The position numbers and the translations under genes were made by a program. Below, one piece after another: positions 7,368-15,536 of a stretch of 28,304 bases of DNA. The stretch covers positions 1 to 28,304 of the forward strand of contig CAAGEZ010000022.1 in NCBI GenBank assembly GCA_900768995.1, in the 5' to 3' direction. Position 1 is the stretch's first letter, and each line of letters opens with the position of its first letter. Below the pieces are notes generated by a model that was not told the DNA's origin, did no database searches, and saw only the letters and a program-made list of their open reading frames with translations. Source of the stretch: Oscillospiraceae bacterium (GTDB lineage: Bacteria > Bacillota > Clostridia > Oscillospirales > Ruminococcaceae).

Positions 7368-8117
7368 TCAGTTATTCTTTTTGCGGATATAAATTACCTT
7401 AACATTGCCCTTTTCAGAGGGAATGGAGTAGACCTCAAAAATATTCATCGACTTGATGAACGGTGTAAGCTTCTGAAAACCGAAGCTTCTTACATCAAAG
7501 CTTGGATATCGCTTCAGGAGAATATTTCCCACCTCGCTGAGAGATGCCCAGCCGTCATCGTCGGAGACCTCGGAAATAATTGCGCAGATAGCCGAACGAA
7601 TGGTCTTTACCTTTAAGACCTCGTGCTCACCCTCAGCAGTCTTTTCCTTTTCCTGCTCTGCGTTGTCGGCATTATCCGCAGTCTCGCCCTGTGCAAGTAT
7701 CTCAAGATAAACAAATCTGTTGCAGGCGGAGATAAACGGTGTGGGAGTTTTTTTCTCGCCCATACCGATGACGTATTTCCCCGACTCTCTGAGACGTGCT
7801 GCAAGGCGGGTGAAATCGCTGTCGCTGGAAACGATGCAGAAGCCGTCAACGTTTCCCGAGTAAAGGATATCCATAGCATCGATAATCATTGCGGAATCTG
7901 TAGCATTTTTTCCAGTGGTATAGCTGTACTGCTGAATGGGGGTGATGCTGTGGTTCAGAAGTGCCTGCTTCCAGGAGCCGAGAGCTGGTCGTGTCCAGTC
8001 ACCGTAAATTCGCTTATAGGTGATTATGCCGTCATTGGAAAGCTCATCTAAAATGGGCTTGATGTATTTTTCGGAAACATTGTCAGCGTCAATGAGCACT
8101 GCAAATCTTTTATCCAT
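7368..8117 (-). CDS. NYN-domain RNase-like protein with C-terminal OST-HTH/LOTUS domain
   Basis: 249 aa. Residues 1-145 form a NYN (PIN-like) nuclease domain, with acidic metal-binding positions in VLIDADN (D10, D12), the TDSAMIIDAMD helix and the SSDSDF motif. Residues about 165-245 resemble an OST-HTH/LOTUS RNA-binding fold (IRSAICAIISEVSDDDGWASLSEVGNIL, then KRYPSFDVRSFGFQKL). Proteins with this architecture are predicted RNA-processing or RNA-decay factors. It lies 32 nt downstream of the secreted transglutaminase-like gene and 17 nt upstream of the epimerase-like gene. The SD (AAAGG) is unusually far (about 14 nt) from the ATG, but the protein N-terminus fits the family. Confidence 0.9.
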   Translation of the reverse strand: MDKRFAVLIDADNVSEKYIKPILDELSNDGIITYKRIYGDWTRPALGSWKQALLNHSITPIQQYSYTTGKNATDSAMIIDAMDILYSGNVDGFCIVSSDSDFTRLAARLRESGKYVIGMGEKKTPTPFISACNRFVYLEILAQGETADNADNAEQEKEKTAEGEHEVLKVKTIRSAICAIISEVSDDDGWASLSEVGNILLKRYPSFDVRSFGFQKLTPFIKSMNIFEVYSIPSEKGNVKVIYIRKKNN

Positions 8118-8149
8118 AGTCAGATGACCAACCTTTCAAATCCGTGGAC

Positions 8150-9370
8150 TTATGAAGCCTTGTTAAGACGGAGAGCCTTTTTTATCTTTGCATTATTGTC
8201 ATATGTACCTGCGCTGTAAACAAGCTTTCCGTCAGATATGTAAATGTCATATATCTGCTCATTTTTTCCAAGCTTCGGAGCATAGACCTTATATATCTTA
8301 TTTTTCGTTGTGTCATAGCGGTAAATTACCGTGGGGCTGTTGAAATAAACGCTTTTTCCGTAAACGGCAGTCTGGGAAAAAGGTATCTTCCAGTCCATAT
8401 CCTCCCCTGCGTGCCATATACCCGAAATGGTGTATATGAGCTTGCTTTCGCCGCTGTTGAAGCTGTATCGGTTAAGTCCCTCCTTGTTGGTGTAGTACCA
8501 GTAACCGCCAAGGTAGCTTATCCTTGTGTTGGATTCTGTCCAGAATGCATTTTCAAAAAAGCTGTCATCGGCTGTTTCAGCATTCTTTGAAAGGTCGTGG
8601 TCAAGCTCCTCACGAGCCATACTTTCATCGCTCTGGAGTATCATCTGATGCATAAAGGTGTTCTTTGTTATCTCGACCGAATCGTCCCAGGTCACGTCAA
8701 CGTGATACCATTGTCCGTCAATTTCCACCATATTCCAAATGTGGTCGTCGGTGGTGACATTGATGCAAGGGATATCAAGCTTATCCATAAAATACTGAAA
8801 GCCCAGTGCATAGCCCACACAGACAGAAGAGCCTTTGGCAAAAGCGTCATAGATATTTCTGCCAAACTCCGTTTCACCGCCGTCATAATATGTGATATGC
8901 GCCGCAAGACGGTCGTGGACATACAGCACCTTTTCCTCGTCGCTCCAGTTTTTGCCAATGCCTTTCATAACCGAATCGGAAAATTTCTTTATCTTTTTAT
9001 CTCTGCTTTCAAGCTCGCCATAGGCACAGTTATAGATAGGCTTGAAGCCGAGAATATGCTCATCGCTCCTGTATCTGAGCGACGCCTGAACGACATTTAC
9101 ATAGTAAAGCTCAGGCTCATTCATAAGGACTGTTGTGTAGATATCCTCAAATTCATCGTAAGTCACATTGTACTTGGAGATATCCACCTCTTCCTCAATA
9201 AAGCTTTCAAGAGTGCTTTTAAAAAGCTCCGCAAGGGCTATTTCATTGTCATCAAAGCCCTTGACCCGGTATATATCCTCACCTGCATAAGCCGAAGCAC
9301 CTGCACACAGTGATACAGCCGCCGCAGCCGCTGCTATGACCGAAAGGGCAGTTTTATAAAAACTTTTCAC
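8150..9370 (-). CDS. Secreted transglutaminase-like protein
   Basis: 406 aa with an N-terminal signal peptide (KSFYKTA then a hydrophobic Ala/Val stretch, cleavage near ASAYA, residue 29). The middle carries a transglutaminase-like papain fold with an intact triad: C184 in GSSVCVGYA, H210 in TTDDHIWNMV and D225 in YHVDVTWDD. In Bacillota such domains are usually extracytoplasmic peptidases or amidases acting on peptides or cell wall; cross-linking has not been shown for most. The C-terminal third has aromatic repeats (YLGGYWYYTNKEGLNRYSF) of a beta-propeller or KWG-like kind. It lies 11 nt downstream of a HAD gene in the same operon. Confidence 0.88.
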   Translation of the reverse strand: MKSFYKTALSVIAAAAAAVSLCAGASAYAGEDIYRVKGFDDNEIALAELFKSTLESFIEEEVDISKYNVTYDEFEDIYTTVLMNEPELYYVNVVQASLRYRSDEHILGFKPIYNCAYGELESRDKKIKKFSDSVMKGIGKNWSDEEKVLYVHDRLAAHITYYDGGETEFGRNIYDAFAKGSSVCVGYALGFQYFMDKLDIPCINVTTDDHIWNMVEIDGQWYHVDVTWDDSVEITKNTFMHQMILQSDESMAREELDHDLSKNAETADDSFFENAFWTESNTRISYLGGYWYYTNKEGLNRYSFNSGESKLIYTISGIWHAGEDMDWKIPFSQTAVYGKSVYFNSPTVIYRYDTTKNKIYKVYAPKLGKNEQIYDIYISDGKLVYSAGTYDNNAKIKKALRLNKAS

Positions 9371-9381
9371 ATCACACCGCC

Positions 9382-10053
9382 TTATATCTTATTTTCTGCT
9401 ATGAGAGGCAGCATTTCTCTGAAATTCATTACAAAGAAATCAGCTATCTGCTTCATTGTAACATAGTCCTCGGAGGAATATTCGTCGTAAACCGCCGCAG
9501 TTGCCATTCCTGCATTTCCTGCGCTGACGATCCCTTTGAGCACGTCCTCAAAAACTATACATTCCCACGGGGGAACGCCTATCATTTCAGCCGCTTTCAG
9601 ATAAACATCGGGGTGATCCTTGTCTGCACCTGCCTCATCGGTAGTGATGAATGCGTCAAAGAGGCTGTAAACGCAGTTTCTCCGAAGAACAGGCTCATAA
9701 AGCCGTTTCGGAGAAGCTGTGGCAAGAGCTATTTTTCCGCCCTTTGATCTTATCAGCCGAAGAAGCTCTTCCGCACCGTCCTTGAGGAAAATGCTGTATC
9801 TGTACTCCTGCTCTGCAAGCTCATTGCATTCAGACTGGAGCTGCTCAAAGGAGTATGTCAGACCTTTTGAGCAGAAAAACTCAAATACTTCCTCATAAGT
9901 CATAGCCGCAGCCTGATGAAGCTCTCTTTCCGAAAGGCGAATGTGATTTTTCTCCATAAGCTTTCTGTCAATTTTTTCCCAGACACCGTTTGAGTCAACA
10001 AGCGTTCCGTCAAGGTCAAAAATAAATCCGTTTATGCCCGAAAGAATGTTCAA
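9382..10053 (-). CDS. HAD-superfamily phosphatase (beta-phosphoglucomutase-like)
   Basis: About 223 aa, cytoplasmic HAD hydrolase. Motif I is FDLDGTLVDS (nucleophile D13, acid D15), motif II is the ATASPKRLY segment and motif III/IV is VFEDVLKGIVSAGNAGM. The helical cap between them places it in the beta-PGM/phosphoglycolate phosphatase subfamily. The true substrate is unknown. I chose the TTG at 10053 over the TTG at 10059 because AGGGGGA then has a 7-nt spacer. It is adjacent (25 nt) to a second HAD of the same subfamily; the two differ strongly in sequence, so this is not a fresh duplication. Confidence 0.88.
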   Translation of the reverse strand: MNILSGINGFIFDLDGTLVDSNGVWEKIDRKLMEKNHIRLSERELHQAAAMTYEEVFEFFCSKGLTYSFEQLQSECNELAEQEYRYSIFLKDGAEELLRLIRSKGGKIALATASPKRLYEPVLRRNCVYSLFDAFITTDEAGADKDHPDVYLKAAEMIGVPPWECIVFEDVLKGIVSAGNAGMATAAVYDEYSSEDYVTMKQIADFFVMNFREMLPLIAENKI

Positions 10054-10078
10054 AAGCAAGTCCCCCTGTCATTTATGC

Positions 10079-10720
10079 TCAGAAAAGCTCTATAGCCTCT
10101 GTAAGCGAATTTTTCAGCGAATATACCATTGAAAGTATCTCCTCATCGGGAGGTATCATATCGGGTATCATAACAGGCTTCATTCCCGCCGCATATGCCG
10201 CTCTTATGCCGTTGGGCGAATCCTCGAGGACATAGCAGTCACAGGGAGAGATGCCCATTTTTTCGCTGCACGCAAGAAAAATATCGGGAAAAGGCTTACT
10301 TCTGAGACCCATATCTCCGCAGACGAATATGTCAAAATATTTGAGAACACCTATCTTGCCCAAAAATTCCTTGACCGCCCATTCTCTTGTCGATGAGCCA
10401 ACAGCAGTCTTATAGCCCTTAGCGGTAACATATTCAAGTATCTCTGTAATGCCCTCCTTGGGCGGAAAACCGTTGTTACCTATCATCTCGTCAATGTACT
10501 TGTGCTTTAGGTCCATAAGCCTGTCAAAATCAAAATCGCCGTAGACCGATGTGTAGATCTCACGGGTCTTTGCATTGCTCGTGCCGATAGTTCTGAGGCT
10601 AACATTTTCGATGTCAGCAAGCCCCATTTCCCTGCCTGCTCTCACAACGGCATCATTTATTATCCGCTCGGAGTCTATCATCAGACCGTCCATATCAAAG
10701 ATTATGCCCTGCGACCCCAT
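10079..10720 (-). CDS. HAD-superfamily phosphatase (beta-phosphoglucomutase-like)
   Basis: 213 aa. Motif I FDMDGLMIDSE (D9 nucleophile, D11), motif II VGSSTREWAVKEFL, lysine region RSKPFPDIFL and motif III/IV VLEDSPNGIRAAYAAGM are all present. This fits a sugar-phosphate phosphatase or phosphomutase-like enzyme of the beta-PGM group. The reading frame is open back to 10819, but the ATG at 10720 is preferred: it begins one nucleotide after the stop of the upstream membrane-protein gene, has AGAGG upstream and matches the family N-terminus. The tight junction suggests translational coupling. Confidence 0.9.
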   Translation of the reverse strand: MGSQGIIFDMDGLMIDSERIINDAVVRAGREMGLADIENVSLRTIGTSNAKTREIYTSVYGDFDFDRLMDLKHKYIDEMIGNNGFPPKEGITEILEYVTAKGYKTAVGSSTREWAVKEFLGKIGVLKYFDIFVCGDMGLRSKPFPDIFLACSEKMGISPCDCYVLEDSPNGIRAAYAAGMKPVMIPDMIPPDEEILSMVYSLKNSLTEAIELF

Positions 10721-10721
10721 A

Positions 10722-11300
10722 TCACTCGGTACCTCTGAAATTATAGAAATACTTTGCTCTTCCAAGCCATTCATAGAGAAGCTCGGTGCCGTGGATAATA
10801 AAGTAAATGCCCACAGCAAGGGCTGTCAGGTTTGTAAAGATCGATTCAGCGTTGATTATAACGATAACGCCGAGGATAACGAATGCACCTGAAAATATCA
10901 TTCTTGGGATATACCATTCCTTGTCATCAGGATTTTTCTGGCTTGCGATAAATGCACGGACGCCCTCGCAGGTGAGGATAATGCCGCCGATGATAAACAC
11001 AAGCTTGCCCAGCTTATTGAAAAGCCCCGTATTGAGCAGGAGAAAGCCCAACGCCAGCCATATGACTATATCAAGGCTGAAGCTGCTTTTTCCAAGCCTT
11101 TTTGCCTGAAGTATCCTTATGATAAGGGTGATGACACCTGTTATAAGAGCGCACACGCCTAAAAAGCCCGAAATGGTGCTGATGGTCTCTTTTCTGTGGA
11201 TAAGAGCCAGAATGCCCACAACTATCATACCGATGCCCGAAATGAGCCAGAGAACGAGCAGAATGACCTTTTTCCTGTCTGCCGATGTAAGTTTGCCCAA
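10722..11300 (-). CDS. DUF308-type multi-pass membrane protein
   Basis: 192-aa integral membrane protein with six predicted helices: VILLVLWLISGIGMIVVGIL, ISGFLGVCALITGVITLII, SLDIVIWLALGFLLLNTGL, LVFIIGGIILTCEGVRAF, MIFSGAFVILGVIVIINA and LTALAVGIYFIIHGTELLY. The pairwise helix pattern with GI/GV motifs matches DUF308/HdeD-like proteins, whose function in Bacillota is not established. I chose a TTG start at 11300 because AAGGAGG lies exactly 7 nt upstream; the longer frame to 11366 would run into the CAP gene. It lies 19 nt after the CAP gene and 1 nt before the HAD gene. Confidence 0.82.
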   Translation of the reverse strand: MGKLTSADRKKVILLVLWLISGIGMIVVGILALIHRKETISTISGFLGVCALITGVITLIIRILQAKRLGKSSFSLDIVIWLALGFLLLNTGLFNKLGKLVFIIGGIILTCEGVRAFIASQKNPDDKEWYIPRMIFSGAFVILGVIVIINAESIFTNLTALAVGIYFIIHGTELLYEWLGRAKYFYNFRGTE

Positions 11301-11319
11301 AATAATGCCTCCTTGAATA

Positions 11320-12366
11320 TCAGTCGGAAATGAATATCTGTACCCAGCAGTTGGTTGACGGGTCATATCCGACTCCTACAGATGTGTAGTCATTTGAAAG
11401 AATGTTTTTTCTGTGACCGTCAGAGTTCATCCAGCAGTCCATAACGTCCTTGGGAGATGTCTGACCCTTGGCGATATTCTCGCCTGCATAGCCGTAGGGA
11501 ACGGTTATTGCGGTAAAGCAGAGTGTGCCGTCGGGACGGGTGTGTGAGAATGTGCCGTTTATCTCGGCAACACGCACCTTTGCATCTTCACAGAGTGCAT
11601 CGCTTTTCTTAAGATCAGGAAGTCCTGCGGCTGCTCTCTCATCGTTTATGAGCTTTATTACCTCGTCAACATAACCGGAAGTCTCGGAGCTGCTGCCCGA
11701 TGCATCATTGCTGCCGCCCCAGCCGAAAGAGTAGTCATCACCTGTAGATACATCGCCGCTGCCGCCCATTTCAAAATAAACAGTGCCGTCTGAAACAGAA
11801 CCGACATTTACATCAAATTCAACAGCCGTATTGCTGTCATATGCATCATATAAAAGGAATGTAGCCGTGCCGGTCTTTTTGCCCTTTATTCTGAGCTTGT
11901 AGCCGCTGCCGTCGCTGAGAGGACTGCCTGAAAATGAACATATTTTCTGATCTGAGCACTCTACCATTAAGCTGTCGATATCGGTGTAGACATAAACGAT
12001 AACGCTGCCGCCCTTTTTAACGTTAACAACACTGTCATCGGACGCTGCGGTCACAGTAACGGTGCACTTGTATTTCTTGCCGTTGTACTTGGCGTAAATA
12101 TAGGCAGTGCCCTCGCTGACGCCTGTTACCTTGCCCTTGGAATACTTTGCAACATTCTTATCGGACATAGACCAGGTTATCTTGCCGCCCGATGCGCCCA
12201 CAAATTTAAGCGAAGCACTCTCGCCCACTTCAAGGGTGATAGAAGTTTTACTGAGTCCTGCTTTCTGAGCCGCACTAACGGGAGCTGCATATACAAATAC
12301 CATTCCGAGCAGAAGCATCGCCGCCGAAAGAATAACGGCAAAAGCCTTTTTAAGCGTTAAATTCAT
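11320..12366 (-). CDS. Secreted protein with Ig-like (BIG2) and CAP/SCP domains
   Basis: 348 aa. Signal peptide (LTLKKAFAVILSAAMLLL, cleavage near VSAAQ), then a BIG2-type Ig-like domain (about 40-115; ITLEVGESASLKFVG, VTGVSEGTAYIYAKY). A second beta-rich region and a Ser/Gly linker follow, then a C-terminal CAP domain (about 230-348) with FSHTRPDG, YAGENIAKG, HRKNIL and VGVGYDPSTNCWVQIF. Bacterial CAP proteins are extracytoplasmic and of uncertain biochemical role. The ATG at 12366 follows GGTGGGG; the open frame extends to 12462, but that ATG falls inside the -35 box of the promoter, which rules it out. First gene of the seven-gene operon. Confidence 0.88.
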   Translation of the reverse strand: MNLTLKKAFAVILSAAMLLLGMVFVYAAPVSAAQKAGLSKTSITLEVGESASLKFVGASGGKITWSMSDKNVAKYSKGKVTGVSEGTAYIYAKYNGKKYKCTVTVTAASDDSVVNVKKGGSVIVYVYTDIDSLMVECSDQKICSFSGSPLSDGSGYKLRIKGKKTGTATFLLYDAYDSNTAVEFDVNVGSVSDGTVYFEMGGSGDVSTGDDYSFGWGGSNDASGSSSETSGYVDEVIKLINDERAAAGLPDLKKSDALCEDAKVRVAEINGTFSHTRPDGTLCFTAITVPYGYAGENIAKGQTSPKDVMDCWMNSDGHRKNILSNDYTSVGVGYDPSTNCWVQIFISD

Positions 12367-12433
12367 ATTCCCCACCGAACCCTTCATAATTTTAGCGCAG
12401 AAGCCTTGTCGATTTCTGCATATTAATATAATT

Positions 12434-12462
12434 ATTATACCAAATTTATTCAAATAAGTCAA
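12434..12462 (-). promoter_or_regulatory. Promoter of the CAP-to-epimerase operon
   Basis: Minus strand TTGACT (12462-12457), 17-nt spacer, TATAAT (12439-12434). Transcription would start near 12427, giving about a 60-nt leader. It is back to back with the plus-strand promoter at 12510-12538, with 47 bp between the two -35 boxes. Confidence 0.85.
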
Positions 12463-12509
12463 TCACCTTTGACGAATTTTAACAACTGTCGGAAATGCTC
12501 AAATCCTGT

Positions 12510-12538
12510 TTGACAAATCGAAAAGGCTGTGATATAAT
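12510..12538 (+). promoter_or_regulatory. Promoter of the FecR-like gene pair
   Basis: TTGACA (12510-12515), 17-nt spacer, TATAAT (12533-12538): a full consensus promoter, divergent from the CAP-operon promoter. The short shared interval means one regulator could act on both units. Confidence 0.88.
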
Positions 12539-12598
12539 ATAGAGAAGTATATACATAGGGCGAAATATGCCTCAATAAAAGGAATGGTTCTTTATACT

Positions 12599-13915
12599 AT
12601 GAAAAGACTGATACATTTCCTCACAGAGCACGCTCTGGCACTGGTGATAGCCGCCATTGCAGCCGTGTCACTGATACTTATAATAATAATCTTCACTCTT
12701 GCAAGCTCAGGCAGCAGCGACAGAAAGCTCAGCATCAAGGATATCTCAGGCAGTGCATTCATACTTCGGAGCGACGGTCAGATACCTGCGGATAAGAACA
12801 CCGTTCTTGAAAGCGGTGATGTGATAATCACTTCATCTGACGGCGAAGTAAAGCTCGCTGCCGACAAGGACAAATACATTTATATAGAACCCGACACCAC
12901 ATTATATGTAAACTTCACCGACGTTTCCGAAAAGGGCAGCGTTATCGTGAATATTTCAGAAGGCTCGGCAATATGCCGCCTTGACTCAAAGCTTCCGAAA
13001 AAAGCCGCCTTTGAGGTAAGAACGCCAAATGCAGTCATCTCCGCAACGGGAACAGTGTTCCGAACGGATTTTTCCTATCTTGACACCTACGGCGGACACG
13101 ATGCCGTAAAGCTTACCGATGTGGACTGTGCTGAGGGAACGGTGGATATCCAGCTTTATGATGACAATGCCTCTCCTGCCGACCAGCTTATGCTCCTCGC
13201 CGCAGGAAAAAGTGCAAGGCTTATGACCTGTTCCGACACTTCAAGATTTGAATACTTAAACAGCGACACAGACCTTTATTCACTTTCCGAAAGCACTCTG
13301 CGGACATACATAAGAATATCCGCAGACCGTCCCCTTGCATATCCGTCAGCTGACCTGAACAATGCATATCAGTATGTTATGGGAATCTCCTCTGACGAAG
13401 CACCGACACAGACAATTCTCCCCGAAGCGTCTGCCACTGAGATGCCCGTCATATCAGAAACAGAGCTTTCATCGGCAAATGTAATATCCGATATAAATGT
13501 TATCTCAGACGTTTCGGAAACCGATACATCGACCGAAACATCACCCATATCCGAAAGCAGTGACACAACATCAAGCGTGACCACAGTTTCAACGGCTATT
13601 TCCGTTGCCGAAGCCACAACAAAAATATTCAGCATAACATCGGCACCTGCTCAGACAACAGCTCCCGCAGTCACCACAGTTTCCACAGCTTCATCAGCTC
13701 CCGAAACTGTAACAGCGGCTCCGCCACAGACCACTGCGGCACAGACCACTGCCACAGTCCCCGTGATAAAGCCTGCCGAGCCGGTCACAACGCCCTCCGA
13801 AACATCAGCTCCCGTTACGGAGCCCCCTGTTCCCGAGACAACAGTGACCACCACAACTCCCGTTTCTACTATCCCTTGGTGGGAGATAATAAACTCAGCC
13901 GCCCTCACCTCATAA
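12599..13915 (+). CDS. Single-pass FecR-domain protein with Thr/Ser-rich tail
   Basis: 438 aa. A short cytoplasmic N-terminus is followed by one membrane helix (about 12-36). Next comes a FecR-like beta domain (about 43-200: ISGSAFILRSDG, LESGDVIITSSDGEV, VNISEGSAICRL, FEVRTPNAVISATGTVFRTDF). A roughly 170-residue low-complexity tail of Thr, Ser, Ala, Pro and Val ends in PWWEIINSAALTS. The central VRTPxAVxxxxGTxF pattern is typical of FecR. Classical FecR proteins are anti-sigma factors, but here there is no N-terminal sigma-binding domain and no sigma gene nearby, so a surface or envelope role is more likely. The ATG at 12584 abuts AAAGGA with no spacer, so the ATG at 12599 (15 nt away) was chosen; neither is ideal. 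Confidence 0.82.
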   Translation: MKRLIHFLTEHALALVIAAIAAVSLILIIIIFTLASSGSSDRKLSIKDISGSAFILRSDGQIPADKNTVLESGDVIITSSDGEVKLAADKDKYIYIEPDTTLYVNFTDVSEKGSVIVNISEGSAICRLDSKLPKKAAFEVRTPNAVISATGTVFRTDFSYLDTYGGHDAVKLTDVDCAEGTVDIQLYDDNASPADQLMLLAAGKSARLMTCSDTSRFEYLNSDTDLYSLSESTLRTYIRISADRPLAYPSADLNNAYQYVMGISSDEAPTQTILPEASATEMPVISETELSSANVISDINVISDVSETDTSTETSPISESSDTTSSVTTVSTAISVAEATTKIFSITSAPAQTTAPAVTTVSTASSAPETVTAAPPQTTAAQTTATVPVIKPAEPVTTPSETSAPVTEPPVPETTVTTTTPVSTIPWWEIINSAALTS

Positions 13916-13939
13916 GGCAAACAGAAAGGAACCAAATCA

Positions 13940-15463
13940 ATGAAAACATATAAAACAGCCATTGTCACAGGTGCTATCGCACTTATTGCCGTAATAGCCA
14001 CAGTTATCATACTGAATCTCGGAAACTCGGGCAGCGGTCTTTACATTGCGGCAGTTTCGGGAGATGTTCTCGTGAGCACATCTGACGGAGCTTCCGAAGC
14101 CGCAGCAGCCGATGCAAAGCTTTCAAACGGCGATATCCTTACCGTGAACGAAGGCGGCTCAGCACGTCTCGTATATCGTTCAAAGGGCAACAGCAATGAC
14201 GAAAATTACATTGTTCTCGAACCCTCCACACAGATTTTCGTAACAGGCGAATTTAACGGAAAATCTGACAGCGAGCTTTTCCTCAACCGTGGTGCTATGT
14301 TTGTAAGCTCCTTAAATGACTGCTCCGCAAATGTTACCGTTCGCACCGAAAGCTCTGCTTATACTACAAAGAAAGCCGTTATGCGCATCGCATTTGAAAT
14401 GGGCGACACACAGACACTTACAAAAACAGTTTCCTTCGGCGGCAGCTCCGAGATAAGCCTTTACAACTCAATGGGCGAGCCTGTTGACAGAAACGGCTAC
14501 AAGCTCCAGTCCGAGTCCCCCGAAATTCTGGGTGAGGGCAGAACTGCCGTTGTTATAAGCGGCGATGTTCCAACTTTTGACAGTCTTAATGTTCCAGCTG
14601 CTCTTTCAGATTATAATGCCGCTACCCTCAGAGAGCTTTTCACAGCATCATCTTTCGGTGAACTTGCTTTCTCCGCAGATGAGATAAAAACAGCTTATGA
14701 CAATGCTCCCGATGAAACACCCGCAGACACTGAAACAACACCTGCTGAGACAGATATAACTCTCCCCACCGAGACTGAGACTACTCCCACAGAGACCTCT
14801 GTTCCCGAAAGCGTTACCGAGGAGATCACAACCACAACTCCTTTCACCACTGTTCCTCAGACTACCACAACACCATATACCACCACTACCGCAAGGCCCA
14901 CAACTACCGCTGCACAGACTACCACCACCGCAGCTCAGACAACATCTTCCGAAACCAAGTACGTTTCCGTTTATATCATCATTGATGACGAGATAATCGC
15001 TCAGGAAGTTGAATACGGCGGAAATGCTTCTCAGCCCTCCGTTCCCGAGATACCCGGCAAGAAATTCATCGGCTGGGACGGTGATTTCACCAATATCACC
15101 GAGGAGACCACCATCACTGCAATTTTCGAGGACGACCCCTCAACTACCACAGCTGTAACCACCGTTCCCTCTTCCGACGATGTATTCACAACAACATCTG
15201 ACACTACCGCTGCTCAGCAGACCTTTACAGTAACAGTTTCCGTAAACGGTCAGATCACAACTCAGCAGGTCCCCTACGGTGGAAGTGCATCACTTCCTGC
15301 GGTAAATGTTCCCGGCTTCACATTCCTCGGCTGGGAGGGCGACGGAAGCTTCATCACAGCTGACACCACCATAACTGCAATACTTGTTCCCGACCCTACA
15401 TATAACGGAACATCACAGACCACACAAACAGTGACCACTCCATTTTTAGACGTAACACTGTAA
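13940..15463 (+). CDS. Single-pass FecR-like protein with Thr-rich linker and InlB-like repeats
   Basis: 507 aa, 24 nt downstream of the first FecR-like gene. One membrane helix (about 6-27), then a FecR-like domain (about 34-180: AAVSGDVLVSTSDG, LSNGDILTVNEGGSARLVY, LFLNRGAMFVSSL). A Thr-dominated linker follows (about 255-335), then two beta-grasp repeats of the InlB_B/Listeria-Bacteroides type. Each has the form: YVSVYII or FTVTVSV start, EYGG or PYGG, a PG-x-FxGWDGD or WEGD core, and TTITAI end. The repeats are about 55 residues long and separated by a second Thr-rich linker. Clear SD (AGAAAGGA). The layout resembles a surface-exposed stalk with binding modules. It is a distant paralogue of the upstream gene. 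Confidence 0.82.
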   Translation: MKTYKTAIVTGAIALIAVIATVIILNLGNSGSGLYIAAVSGDVLVSTSDGASEAAAADAKLSNGDILTVNEGGSARLVYRSKGNSNDENYIVLEPSTQIFVTGEFNGKSDSELFLNRGAMFVSSLNDCSANVTVRTESSAYTTKKAVMRIAFEMGDTQTLTKTVSFGGSSEISLYNSMGEPVDRNGYKLQSESPEILGEGRTAVVISGDVPTFDSLNVPAALSDYNAATLRELFTASSFGELAFSADEIKTAYDNAPDETPADTETTPAETDITLPTETETTPTETSVPESVTEEITTTTPFTTVPQTTTTPYTTTTARPTTTAAQTTTTAAQTTSSETKYVSVYIIIDDEIIAQEVEYGGNASQPSVPEIPGKKFIGWDGDFTNITEETTITAIFEDDPSTTTAVTTVPSSDDVFTTTSDTTAAQQTFTVTVSVNGQITTQQVPYGGSASLPAVNVPGFTFLGWEGDGSFITADTTITAILVPDPTYNGTSQTTQTVTTPFLDVTL

Positions 15464-15479
15464 GCACTGTTTCACCGAT

Positions 15480-15507
15480 AATGACCGTTCCCCTCGGAGC
15501 GGTCATT
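15480..15507 (+). terminator. Probable terminator after the FecR-like pair
   Basis: AATGACCGTTC and GAGCGGTCATT form an 11-bp stem with a 6-nt loop, 17 nt after the stop, followed by a weak T-tract (TGGCATTTT). Some read-through into the transporter gene is likely, because I see no separate promoter for that gene. Confidence 0.6.
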
Positions 15508-15536
15508 TGGCATTTTATGATAAAGGACGACCGCCA

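Noticed and set aside
9382..10720. Recent tandem duplication of the two HAD genes
   Set aside because: Apart from the shared catalytic motifs the proteins differ widely, so they are old paralogues or independently acquired family members.
12584..13250. FecR protein as the anti-sigma partner of an iron-uptake system
   Set aside because: There is no sigma factor, TonB-dependent receptor or N-terminal anti-sigma domain; only the beta domain is FecR-like.
14710..15200. DNA-level tandem repeats in the Thr-rich coding region
   Set aside because: The repeats are degenerate Thr/Ala/Pro codons within an open frame and are explained by protein composition, not by a separate repeat element.
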